NCBI GenBank assembly: GCA_963848825.1
Contig: CAWKFA010000015.1
Location: forward strand, 1,736,001 to 1,800,000
Direction: 5' to 3'
Source of the DNA: CAVVSQ01 sp963848825
GTDB lineage: Bacteria; Planctomycetota; Planctomycetia; Gemmatales; Gemmataceae
Length of the DNA: 64,000 nucleotides
Shown piece by piece: positions 49,687 to 61,101 of this stretch. Position numbers and translations under genes: made by a program. Numbering within the stretch: the stretch's first letter is position 1; every line of letters starts with the position of its first letter. The notes under the pieces were generated by a model that saw only the letters and a program-made list of their open reading frames with translations, was not told the DNA's origin and ran no database searches.

Positions 49687-50511
49687 ATGCTCGAAAGTTC
49701 GCTGACCACTACCGCCTTTGCCCAGGCCATTCGGGCGAGTGCCTTGAAAATGGTGCACCAGGCCAAGGCGTCCCACATCGGCACCTGCCTGAGTATGGCC
49801 GATCTGTTGGCGGTACTCTATGGCCGCGTTTTGCGCATCGATCCCGCGCGACCGGAATGGCCCGAGCGCGATCGATTCATCCTCAGCAAGGGTCATGGCG
49901 CCGCGGCTTATTTCGCCGCGCTGGCCCATCGCGGCTTCTTTCCGCTGGCCTGGCTAGAGGATTATTGCAAGAACGGCTCGAAACTGGCCGGGCATGTGGT
50001 CCGCCACGGCGTTCCCGGTGTCGAGTTGGCGACCGGCTCGCTTGGTCACGGTCTTTCTGTCGGCTGCGGGCTGGCGCTTGCGGCACGCCAACAGGGTGCC
50101 GACTATCGCAGCTTTGTGTTGCTTTCGGATGGGGAATGCGACGAGGGCTCCGTCTGGGAGGCAGCACTCCTGGCGGGCCATCATCATCTCGACCGCCTCG
50201 TTGCCGTCATCGATCATAATAAAATCCAGAGTTTTGGCTCTGTCGAGGAAGTGCTGGACCTTGCTCCCTTCGCCGACAAATGGCGCTCGTTTCGCTGGGC
50301 AGTGCGCGAGTTCGACGGCCACGATCACGCGGCCATTCTGGAGGCGTTGAGCGACGTTCCGGCCGAAAAGGGCAAACCGACCGTCCTTATCGCTCATACT
50401 GTTAAAGGGAAGGGGGTTCGCGTCATGGAGGATAAGTTGCTTTGGCATTACCGGTCGCCCGACGCAGACCAACTGGCCACGGCCCTGGCCGAAGTGGCAG
50501 GTGGCCCGTGA
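49687..50511 (+). CDS. Transketolase, N-terminal (TPP-binding) subunit
   Basis: A 274-aa intact protein with the N-terminal transketolase domain only: HIGTCLSMADLLAVLY, RDRFILSKGHGAAAYFAALA, ELATGSLGHGLSVGCGLA, then the TPP/Mg motif SDGECDEGSVWEAALLAGHHHLDRL with SDG where GDG is usual, and VIDHNKIQSFG. Its stop overlaps the GTG start of the C-terminal subunit (GTGA). Split transketolases in sugar operons act on activated or phosphorylated sugars by two-carbon transfer; the actual substrates are not predictable. Confidence 0.92.
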   Translation: MLESSLTTTAFAQAIRASALKMVHQAKASHIGTCLSMADLLAVLYGRVLRIDPARPEWPERDRFILSKGHGAAAYFAALAHRGFFPLAWLEDYCKNGSKLAGHVVRHGVPGVELATGSLGHGLSVGCGLALAARQQGADYRSFVLLSDGECDEGSVWEAALLAGHHHLDRLVAVIDHNKIQSFGSVEEVLDLAPFADKWRSFRWAVREFDGHDHAAILEALSDVPAEKGKPTVLIAHTVKGKGVRVMEDKLLWHYRSPDADQLATALAEVAGGP

Positions 50512-51436
50512 GGACCGCGTTCATCGAAACGCTGTGCGAACTGGCCGCTACGGATGGCCGAGTGTGGCTCGTGACTGGCGATCTGGGTTACTCTGTGCTC
50601 GAACGATTCAAGGAGAGATTTCCGGATCGCTACATCAACGTGGGGGTCGCCGAACAGAACATGACGGGAGTTGCCGCCGGCCTGGCACTCACCGGTAAGA
50701 TACCCTTCACCTACTCGATCGCCAATTTTCCCACGATGCGTTGTCTCGAGCAGGTTCGCAACGATGTTTGCTATCACCAACTGCCCGTGCGCGTCGTGGC
50801 CGTGGGGGGCGGGTTGGCCTACGGACCGGCTGGCTACACGCATCACGGCGTCGAAGATCTGGCAGTAATGCGCTCGCTAATTGGCATGACGGTCCTCGCT
50901 CCGGGCGACCCCCACGAGACGCGACTGTGCACGCGAGCGCTGCTGGATTTCCCTGGACCGGCCTACTTGCGACTCGGCAAAGCGAACGAACCAAACGTTC
51001 ATGCCGGTCCGCCACCATTTCAAATCGGTCAGGCCATCCCGGTCCGCGATGGGCAGGACGTGACCTTGATCGTCACGGGTGGCATGCTGCAAACCACGGT
51101 AGCGGCGGCCGAGCGCCTGCAAAAGGAACATCACATCTCCTGTCGGGTGTTGAGCATGCCGACGGTAAAACCGCTCGATGTCGCAAGCGTTCAGCATGCG
51201 GCCAGGACCACGCGACTGATCGTGACGGCCGAGGAACACAATGTTACGGGCGGGCTTGGATCGGCGGTTGCGGAGGTGTTGGCGGAGATGCCGGGGCCGG
51301 CGCGGTCCTACGACGCTACGGCATTCCCGACAAGCCGTATCATCTCGTGGGCGATCAAGATTATCTTCGTCAGCAGCTTGCGGGCGACTTGCGGGAATTG
51401 GTAAGTAGAACTTTCAATGAGACGACAGCGCGTTGA
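50508..51436 (+). CDS. Transketolase, C-terminal subunit (frameshifted)
   Basis: Starts at GTG 50508 in the GTGA overlap. It has the pyrimidine-binding domain (TGDLGYSVLERFKERFPDRYINVGVAEQNMTGVAAG, with the catalytic Glu in VGVAEQN) and the transketolase C-terminal domain (VTLIVTGGMLQTTVAAAERLQ, VTAEEHNVTGGLGSAVAE). Near 51308 the frame breaks; the alternative frame gives LRRYGIPDKPYHLVGDQDYL and ends at 51436, the usual C-terminus. Corrected length ~310 aa. It pairs with the preceding gene to make one TPP enzyme. Confidence 0.92.
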
Positions 51437-51479
51437 AGGCTCTAATAACGCCTTTCCGCACGCAATTGGGGAGCATCGT

Positions 51480-52467
51480 ATGGAGGCTGGCAAGCGAAAA
51501 CTCATAAGCATCGTTACCCCCTGCTTCAATGAGGAATTGACCGTCCGCGACTGCCATGCCGCGGTCAAGGACATGTTCGCCAAGGATTTGAGCCGCTATG
51601 ACTACGAACACATCTTTTGCGACAATTTTTCCAGCGATAACACGGTCCAAATCCTTAAGGAACTCGCGCACAGCCGACCCGCACGTGAAGGTGATTGCCA
51701 ACGCGCGTAATTTTGGCCCGTTCCGGTCGCTGTTCAATGGTTTGATGAGTGCATCCGGCGATGGCGTCGTGCCCTTCCTGGCGGCCGATTTGCAAGATCC
51801 GCCAGAAATCATTTTGGATTTCGTCAAGATCTGGGAGGAAGGTTACGAGGTGGTCTACGGCATCCGTGCCAATCGCGAGGAAAGCTGGCTGATGCGCGTG
51901 GCGAGGGGCATTTACTATCGTCTGGTCAATCGCTTCGCGAACATCGAAATTCCCATCAATGTCGGTGAGTTTCAGCTGATCGACCGCAAAGTCGTCAATG
52001 CCCTGCACCAGTGTGACGACTATTACCCCTACCTGCGCGGCCTGATCGCCAATTGTGGGTTTCGGGCCGTCGGGGTGTCCTACCTTTGGAAGGCACGCCA
52101 AAAAGGGACGTCGAAGAATCGGCTCTATCACCTGTTCGATCAAGCGCTCAACGGCTTGATTTCGTTTACGAACATTCCCATGCGACTCTGTCTGATGTGC
52201 GGCATGATCATCGCCTTCGCCAGCTTCGCCTATTCCTTGTTCACGATTGTCGCTAACTTCATCTACTATCGCGAAATCGCGGCGCCCGGCATTCCCACAC
52301 TGATTGCCGCGGTGTTCTTCTTCTCCGGCGTGCAACTGGCATTTATGGGCATTCTCGGCGAATACATCAGCGCCATCCACTTCCAGGTGCGCAAACGGCC
52401 GCTGGTGATCGAGCGGGAGCGAATCAATTTCGACGGGCCGGGCGATAAAACTCACCATCCGGAATAA
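51480..52467 (+). CDS. GT2 glycosyltransferase, polyprenol-phosphate type (GtrB/DPM1-like; frameshifted)
   Basis: ATG 51480 follows GGGGAG. The N-terminal part has SIVTPCFNEELTVRDCHAAV and HIFCDNFSSDNT. One extra C near 51672 breaks the frame; beyond it the protein reads DPHVKVIANARNFGPFRS, FLAADLQDPPEIILDF (D-x-D-type DLQDPP), NRFANIEIPINVGEFQLIDR, and two C-terminal TM helices (LCLMCGMIIAFASFAYSL; LIAAVFFFSGVQLAFMG) with LGEYISAIHFQVRKRP. This matches bactoprenol-phosphate glycosyltransferases. It would load the operon's sugar onto a polyprenol carrier at the inner membrane. Corrected length ~328 aa. Confidence 0.92.
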
Positions 52468-52473
52468 CGCTTC

Positions 52474-55131
52474 ATGTGGACTTTTTGCCGATTGCTGCTG
52501 TTGCTTGTCGGCATCCTCCTGGTGAATTTCCAACTGGCGATCCGCCAGGGGGAATTCGCCGAACCAATCTCCGTAACGCTGACAGGATTCAGCGCTCTGG
52601 ACGTTGCCTTCACCCGCCTGATCGCGTCGAGCGCTCGCTCCGACCAGCCTGGCGTCATTCCGATGACGCGGCCCGGGACCTGGGATTGTCCGCCCCGTTG
52701 TATCGCTGCCCTCGCCTTACTCTTCGCGGAAGTGCCCGAAACCAAGACCGGGACCGTTCAGGTCAAGATCGGCGCGAAAGAGTTTACTTTGACTTTGGCT
52801 GATTTCGACGTGGATGGGTTGACCTACTCTTTTCGTGAAAACGTCATGGGGCAGACGCCGCCGGGGTTTGCCTGGTGCCGTAATTGGCCAGGGTTGCCCG
52901 CGTTCGCCACCTATTATTGCCAGCGAACGGCCCCCGGACTCGCCGCTATTCTGCTGATCGCGTTGGTAGCGGCGGTTGGGATGGGTTCGCGGTGCCGCGG
53001 TCTATTTCAAGCGATCTTCGAGATAACGCCCGCCCCGGCGGTTGCCGTGCCTTCATGGGATCGATTATGGAACTTGAGTGGCTGGGTTTTTCTGGGCGGC
53101 GCCTTCGTTTGTTTGGAGCTTTCCGAATCTTACTACTTCACGCAAGACGATGCCTTGGTCGGCGAACTGCCGGCCATTCTGCTGGCCAGTCGTAGCCTGT
53201 GGGAAGGTACTTTTCCCGACTGGAACCCTTACGTTTTCATGGGGGCGCCGCTGGCGCCGATGGGATTTTGGGGCGTCACCTATCCCCCGCAGTTGTTGGC
53301 CTACGGCATCGCACGCCACATCCTGATGGATGAGTTCGCGACGGTGGAGGTTCTGGCCGCGCTGCACTTGCTTATCGGTTTTGCCGCCATGCGCTACCTG
53401 GGTCGCCGACTTGGCATGGGCGCCTTGGCCGCGAACGTCGCCGCCCTTTCTTTTGTCCTGGCCGGTTGCATTCTGATTATGGGTCGGTCGTGGCATTATT
53501 TCCTCGCCAATGCGGTTTGGCTGCCGCTTCTGGGCATCGCGATCGAACGCTTTCGCACCGGTCCGGTCACCTGGAAATGGGTGGCTGGCGTCGGCCTCGT
53601 ATTCGGTTTGGCGTACCACGCGGGTTTTCCCCAGGTGGCTGCCATTCTCGCCATGTTCTTCGCCATCGGCCTGGCGACGGTAACGTATGCCGACCGGATT
53701 TCGCCGCGGCGGGTCGCGGCCGTGCTGCCGGCGCTGATGTTGGGTGCGGGACTGGCGCTCCCGCTTTTACTGCATCAATTGCAGATGACCGGCGGCCTCG
53801 AGCGGTTCGCCCCCGAGGAAAACGGCGTTTATGATGACTTGCCCGCGGCCCTGCTGCCTTATCCGCTCGTGGAAGCGGGCTTGCCGACTCACTGGGGAAG
53901 CCTTTACGTCGAAAAAATGGGCCATTTCTATTTCTTCGGCGGCTTATTCGCCCTGCTGTTCGCCGTGCAGGCCTACCTGTTTTGGGTCTATTTACCAGAG
54001 CGGCGAGTCTGGGCACGCTGCTGGTGGGTCCCCTGCGGTATCTTTGCCTTACTCATGGTCCTGGGCGAGCCAGCTTACCTCTGGAAGGGCGTCTCCGCCC
54101 TCCCTATGTCAAAATTGTTCCTCCGCTACACTTTCCGCTTTTACCCCTGCCTGGCCTTTTGCGCCATTCTCGCGGGGGGCCTGGTGCTGGAACGTAGCCT
54201 GGCAATGCTTCGCCAGCGCCGAGCCTGGGAACTGATCCTCGGACCTGCCTTGCTGGTTATCCTCGCTTACCATGTGACCATGTGCCAGCCGAGCTTTTAC
54301 TCCTACGGCTTCCGCCCTTATCCTGACCTTCCTGAGTCCTTCGAGGCAATCTTTCACCCCCACGCCAACAAACAGTTGATCGACGGCAGGAACTCGCGCC
54401 GCACCGCCTCCTGGGCCCAGTTTCGCTCGGTGTCGCCCGATCATTACCTGTCGCTGCCGCTCAACTTGCCGCATTTTTACCAGGTGCCCAGCATCTTTGG
54501 CTATGACCCAGTTGTCGAAGGACAGCCGCGGATGGCGGAGGTTCTGGCCCAATTGCAAAAAGATCCGGTCACGGCAAGCAAGGCCTACGGAGTCGGCTGG
54601 CACTTGTTCAGCTACCCCGCCGACCCCGTGCTGTCACCCAACAAATACATGTGGGGTCTGGAGAAATTGGTCACTCCCGACCTGGCTTACTACCGTTTGC
54701 TAAAGGCCGATCTAAAATCTTTGGCCGAATATCACGGCACGACGCTCAAGGAACTACCCGGGGCGGATCCGCTGGCGTTTGTTAATGGTCGGCCAGAAAA
54801 TGCCTTGCCGATAAAGGTAAATTGCCGCGGAGTGGATATCGACGTTGGCGGTCTTGCCGCGGGCGCCGCCGTGACGGTTAATTTTCTATGGTACCCTCAG
54901 ATGACTTTGACGATGAACGGGCAGTCGTTGCCCGTGGACAAGGACAATTGGCTGCGCATCACGACGACGCTGCCCGAGGCGGGTTCCATATTACATTTGC
55001 GGTTCGAACCGCCCTGGTATAAAACTTGCGCGGTTGGCGCGGTAATTTGTCTGGGGGCCCTGGTACTCGGGTGGTGGGTGCTTAGATCACCGAATAGAGT
55101 GTCGCCGCTCTGGCAACAATCCAAATCATAG
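52474..55131 (+). CDS. Large polytopic membrane protein, YfhO-like
   Basis: An 885-aa intact ORF starting 6 bp after the GT2 gene. It has about a dozen TM helices (examples: WVFLGGAFVCLELS, LLIGFAAMRYLG, VGLVFGLAYHAGFPQVAAILAMFFAI, VLPALMLGAGLALPLLL, VGAVICLGALVLGWWVL). A soluble C-terminal beta-rich part contains FLWYPQMTLTMNGQ. YPPQLLAYGIARH and WNPYVFMGAPL resemble loops of YfhO/GT39-like proteins. In YfhO families the partner glycosyltransferase charges a lipid carrier and the YfhO protein transfers the sugar outside; the adjacent GtrB-like gene fits that pairing. Residues ~60-150 are a less typical insertion. Its 3' end overlaps the convergent ABC permease gene by 6 bp. Confidence 0.78.
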   Translation: MWTFCRLLLLLVGILLVNFQLAIRQGEFAEPISVTLTGFSALDVAFTRLIASSARSDQPGVIPMTRPGTWDCPPRCIAALALLFAEVPETKTGTVQVKIGAKEFTLTLADFDVDGLTYSFRENVMGQTPPGFAWCRNWPGLPAFATYYCQRTAPGLAAILLIALVAAVGMGSRCRGLFQAIFEITPAPAVAVPSWDRLWNLSGWVFLGGAFVCLELSESYYFTQDDALVGELPAILLASRSLWEGTFPDWNPYVFMGAPLAPMGFWGVTYPPQLLAYGIARHILMDEFATVEVLAALHLLIGFAAMRYLGRRLGMGALAANVAALSFVLAGCILIMGRSWHYFLANAVWLPLLGIAIERFRTGPVTWKWVAGVGLVFGLAYHAGFPQVAAILAMFFAIGLATVTYADRISPRRVAAVLPALMLGAGLALPLLLHQLQMTGGLERFAPEENGVYDDLPAALLPYPLVEAGLPTHWGSLYVEKMGHFYFFGGLFALLFAVQAYLFWVYLPERRVWARCWWVPCGIFALLMVLGEPAYLWKGVSALPMSKLFLRYTFRFYPCLAFCAILAGGLVLERSLAMLRQRRAWELILGPALLVILAYHVTMCQPSFYSYGFRPYPDLPESFEAIFHPHANKQLIDGRNSRRTASWAQFRSVSPDHYLSLPLNLPHFYQVPSIFGYDPVVEGQPRMAEVLAQLQKDPVTASKAYGVGWHLFSYPADPVLSPNKYMWGLEKLVTPDLAYYRLLKADLKSLAEYHGTTLKELPGADPLAFVNGRPENALPIKVNCRGVDIDVGGLAAGAAVTVNFLWYPQMTLTMNGQSLPVDKDNWLRITTTLPEAGSILHLRFEPPWYKTCAVGAVICLGALVLGWWVLRSPNRVSPLWQQSKS

Positions 55132-56990
55132 CCGCCGAAAACGCCGCCATGCCAGCAAAGAAAAAAGGGCTGCGAGGGTAGCGTACAAGGCGAGGCCCAG
55201 GGTAGTGCCCTGAATAGTCCGCTTTAACTCTGGCGTCTCCTGCCAATATGCTCCCCAGGTGAAACCCATCGTCCACCAGGTACGTAGCGGGTTCAGGCCC
55301 ACCCGCAGAAACTCCTCGTACCAATTCCATCGGTCGGGCGCAAGCAAATCGCTGAATAAAAATGTCGCGACGAAGAGCACAAGCAACAGCAATGCCATGC
55401 GGCCCTGGGCGGCCAAGACCGTCGGTGAGACGATTGACAGGTACATGCCCACGCTGCAGAAGAAAGCTCCGTGAACGAAGACCGCGGCCAGGAGCAGCAT
55501 ACCGCCGGATACCTGTACCGTCCCCGTGACAATATTGAAGCCGACCACCGCCGCCAGGCATATCCACCACAGCCAGCCGCGAAAGAAACAGCCAAGCCAT
55601 TTCCGAGTGAAGAGCACTCCACGGCTATCCGGCAAGGTGAGCAGGGCGTCGAGCGTGCCTTGCTGGCGTTCGCGCGCCACGGTGGCGGCCGCGGCGTAAG
55701 CCACGAGGATGCAGCATAGAAAAGCCCACGCCGTCGAAATTGTGTTGGCGAAAACGCCGGTGTTGCGAAAATCGCCATTTTGCCTGCCTCCCGGTCCAAA
55801 ATGGGGCGAATCCACGAGCAGCGCCGCGAGCAGAAAAGCCATCGATAGGCCAATGAGCGTTAAAAAGAGCACCCTGACCACCGGTTGAACGGTGCCGAGA
55901 TTAATTTCCTTCCAGAAGAGCGGATCGTTGTGGATGGGCGGCAACTCGTAGGCACGTGTCACGAGGACGGATTTGTCGTGTGCGCGTTTGCTCCTGTTGA
56001 TCGTGGTTTCGCGCGCGGGCCGGCGCACGATGACTGTTTCGTCGGCGCTGCCATGCTGGCCCCGCATAACGACCAGGGCGACACTGATGCAGGCTATGGC
56101 GATCATGCCATGGAAGAGCGCGAGACTGGCCAGGACCATCATCATCTCCGAGCGGACGCCGCCAATATCGCTCTGGGCCAGCCCTAGCACCGAAGTCCGT
56201 CCTCCCATGGAAAAAATTCCCAGGCACAGCATGACCGGCAGCACCACGCAATAAATCGTGATAATGGCGGTCATCACGCGCCGGCAGATGGTGGAAACCA
56301 GAATGCTGACGCTACCCACGGAAAGGAGGATGAGGCCCGTGTTGAGGAAATTGGCCGCCAGAATGGGAAAGTCGATGCCGCCCCAGAGCTGTGCCATGCT
56401 CAGGACCGGCAGGCCGCTGAGAAGGATCATGCCGAGATGAACGATGCGGGACAGGAGCTTGCCCAGAACGATCTCATGATCGCGCATTTGGGTGGCGAAG
56501 AGCAAATCAAGCGTTTTGCGCTCCTTTTCCTCGGTGATCGCGCTGCCCACATAAACCGGAGTAAGGAGGAGGACGGTCAGATTTTGGACGACGATGACGG
56601 TGAAAACAAAGAGTTCAGCGAAGTGGGCTACCTCGTTAATGCTCATATTTGGGGACGGGCCGAACAGGAAATCGCTGAAGCCGCGGCCGTGCCCGATCGT
56701 TCGCGCCCAATAGATGATCGCCAGCCCCAAGAGAATGCGCCAGAAGATAAAGGACCCGTAAATCGCGCGTGCGCGCCCGGCTGCGCCAGGCGGACCAGGT
56801 CAAAGAAAAAGTGAGGGCCGAATAGGCTCCCCTGACGTTTCGCGATCCACCGGCCCAGGGCCAGAGCCGGCGCGAACGCCAATAGTAATAGATACCACCC
56901 CGGCCACGCCATGGTATCGCCAACAAACCAAGCTGAGATCGCCAGGGCCGCGATGGTAAGGAGCCAGCGTAACGCCCTTCGGAAGTGCAT
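55126..56990 (-). CDS. ABC-2 type transporter permease (frameshifted)
   Basis: The true start is probably ATG 56990 (MHFRRALRWLLTIAALAIS); the frame breaks near 56780, where FDLVRLA passes into the frame encoding ARAIYGSFIFWRILLGLAIIYWA. Corrected length ~620 aa with about twelve TM helices in two similar halves. Each half has the ABC-2 permease loop: YVGSAITEEKERKTLDLLF and VARERQQGTLDALLTLP. The substrate is unknown; such permeases move lipids, polysaccharides or serve gliding/secretion. No ATPase gene lies nearby in the window, so the partner is elsewhere. Confidence 0.82.
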
Positions 56991-57248
56991 CGTTGGCTCC
57001 GGCGCCAAAAAATCGGTCCTGTCGGAATACGGCAAAGAGGTTCGCAGGTCCTAAAATAACATGGCTGAAACCCCTGACCCTTGAACCGAAGCGCCCGGCC
57101 CGCAGTGGACCTCCAATCCTAACCGGAATTTATCTATCGCGACACAAAAAACGTCGGTATCATCGACTTATAGTTAGCGGTGCTGTCGCTGAAGCTGACG
57201 TTGGCTCGGTCAGGTCGGAACCTAACCCGTGTGTACTGGAGACTTTCA

Positions 57249-58714
<1,466 letters not shown>

Positions 58715-58892
58715 TTCTCCAGACTTAACTGCCAGTCATCGGTTCCCCCTCCGCGGGAAATCTGGAAAAAGCTTGCGAAGCCGCGGCGGTTTTGCGAGTG
58801 TAGGCGCAACTTACAATATTAGGCGGCGCGGCCGAAAGCCTCCGCGCATCGTGGCTCACGCGACGACGTCAACTTTCAGGAGGATTGAACCC

Positions 58893-60960
58893 ATGTGGAT
58901 ACCCGCGAAACTTCTTGCCCTACAACGAATGGTTATGGCTCTGGTTCTGACGCTGTCCCTGGTCGTGCCTCTCCTCGTTTCCGAGGTAAGCGCTGCAAGG
59001 TGACAAAGATAAAGCCGACGCTCCCAAGGGCAAAGAGCCCGCCGTCAAGACGGGGCTTGCCATCAACGATCCCAAGGCCTATCAGGGCTACACGCTGATG
59101 GCACCGTTGAAGTCCAACAAAACCTACTTGATCGACATGAAGGGCAAGGTGGTGCGAACCTGGAATGGCGCCGCCAACCCGGCAAGTTGCGCCTATTTGC
59201 TAGAAAACGGTCACCTGTTGCGGCCGTGCGACCTGGGCGGCGAGACCAAATCGTTTGGCGGCGGGCCGGCTCCTGGGGGCCGCATCCAGGAATTCACCTG
59301 GGATGGCGAGATCGTGTGGGACTTCAAGTTTTTCAACGAGAAGCAACTGCCGCACCACGATATTACCCGTATGCCCAATGGCAACATCATGATGATCGTA
59401 TGGGACCGGAAGACCCCCGGCGAAGCCATCGCCGCGGGCCGGCGGCCAAACGCCGTGGGCAGCCATTTGCTGCCGGATTCTCTCGTCGAGATCAAACCCA
59501 GTGGCAAAGATGGCGGCCAGGTTGTTTGGGAATGGCACCTCTGGGACCACCTGGTGCAGGAATTCGACGAAGCCAAGGCCAACTTCGGTAAAGTGGCGGA
59601 GCACCCGGAACTTGTGGACATCAACTTCGGACAGGATGTCGTCGGCCAGTTCGCGGCCAAGAAGGACGGCCTCGACAAGCTAAAAGGCATCGGCTACGTG
59701 GGCGGGAACCAGAAAAAAGGCAAAGGGGGCGCGAACTCCGACTGGACGCATTGCAATGGAGTGGCCTACAACGCCGACCTCGACCAGTTGGTTATTAGCG
59801 TGCATAATTTCAGCGAACTCTGGATCATCGATCACAGCACGAGCACCGCGGAAGCGACCGGTCACAAGGGGGGCCGTAGCGGCAAGGGCGGCGACCTGCT
59901 CTATCGCTGGGGCAATCCGCGTGCCTATGCTGCCGGCGGCCGGAAGGAACAAACCTTATTCGCGCAGCACAACGCCCACTGGATTCCTAAAGGCTATCCA
60001 GGCGAAGGTCACCTTTTAGTCTTCAATAACGGCGGCAACAGGCCGGACGGCACTTATTCCTCGGCGGACGAGATCGTCCTGCCCGTTGATGCCAAGGGGA
60101 ATTATGCTCTCAAGACCGGCGCTGCCTATGGCCCCGACAAGGCGGTCTGGAGCTATAGCGCGCCCAAGAAATCGGACTTTTATTCCTCGTTCATTTCCGG
60201 TGCCCAACGCCTGGCCAATGGCAACACGCTCATTTGCTCCGGAGCGAACGGCGTTATCTTTGAAGTCACTCCGGAGAAGGAAGTTGTCTGGAAATATACC
60301 AACCCCTCGAAAGATGGTCCGGGTGGCAAGGGTGGCAAGGGACCGGGCGGCAAAGGCCCGGATGGTAAAGGAGGAGGGGGTAAGGGGAAAGATGGTTTTG
60401 GCGGCCCGGGTGGCACCTTTCAGCCTGGCGAAATTCTGCCCCCCTTCGCGCAAGGGATGCTTAACTTGACAGATGAACAAAAGAAGCAACTGGACGAATT
60501 GCAAAAAGACCTTGCCGCCAAACTCGCGAAGGTCCTCTCCAGTGAACAGCAAAAGGACCTTGCCAACGTGAAACCGGGCTTCGGCGCCGGTGGCGCCGGC
60601 GCCCCGCCGCCTCCTGGAGACATCATGACACCTTTCCTCCGTGCTACGCTGAAGCTTGCGGATGATCAGAAAAAGCAGGTGGATGATCTGCAAAAGGAAA
60701 CAGACGGGCGGTTGAACAAGATCCTCGCGGAGGGCCAAAAGACCCAGCTCAAGGACATGCGCACGGGCGGTTTTCCTGGGTTTGGTGCCGGCGGGCCGGG
60801 CGGACCGGGTGGTGGACCTGGCGGCTTCGGCGGACCGACAGGCGGCTCCCTCTTCCGCGCTTATCGCTATGCCGCTGCTTATCCGGGCCTCACCGGCCGC
60901 GATTTGACGCCAGGCCAAACGATCGAGGAAATGGAGTCCAAGGATAAGAAGGGACCATGA
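58893..60960 (+). CDS. Exported arylsulfotransferase-like beta-propeller with C-terminal LTxxQ-like repeats (frameshifted)
   Basis: ATG 58893 has AGGAGG nine bases upstream. A signal peptide (MALVLTLSLVVPLLVSEVSAA) is followed by a frame break near 58998; the other frame continues GDKDKADAPKGKEPAVKTGL and YQGYTLMAPLKSNKTYLIDM. Residues ~60-430 form the arylsulfotransferase/PQQ-like propeller (GKVVRTWNG, LENGHLLRP, HHDITRMPNGNIMMIVWD, HCNGVAYNADLDQLVISVHN, LANGNTLICSGANGVIFEV, EKEVVWKY). A Gly/Lys-rich linker (GGKGGKGPGGKG) leads to two repeats of a Spy/LTxxQ-like helical module (LNLTDEQKKQLDELQKDLAA; LKLADDQKKQVDDLQKETD). The catalytic His of true ASST enzymes cannot be confirmed. Probably periplasmic. 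Confidence 0.8.
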
Positions 60961-61023
60961 CCTCCCGGCATCGAATCGGTGTTAGGTTTCCCAACCTGAG
61001 CCACAAGAACGTCTCTTGTCCAT

Positions 61024-61088
61024 CCCCTGTAGGTCAGGTTTCAATGGTCTCCAAGCCAACCGTCGGTTTGGAAACCTGACCTACGGGG
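61024..61088. repeat. Inverted repeat (GTAGGTCAGGTTTC hairpin)
   Basis: Arms 61024-61042 and 61071-61088 pair over 18 bp with one bulged T, around a 28-nt loop. A partial further copy (AGGTTTCCCAACCTGA) sits at 60983-60999. It occupies the gap between the arylsulfotransferase-like gene and the phosphodiesterase gene. No T-run follows, so it is more likely a REP-type element than a terminator. Confidence 0.65.
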
Positions 61089-61101
61089 TATCGAGCTTCC
61101 A

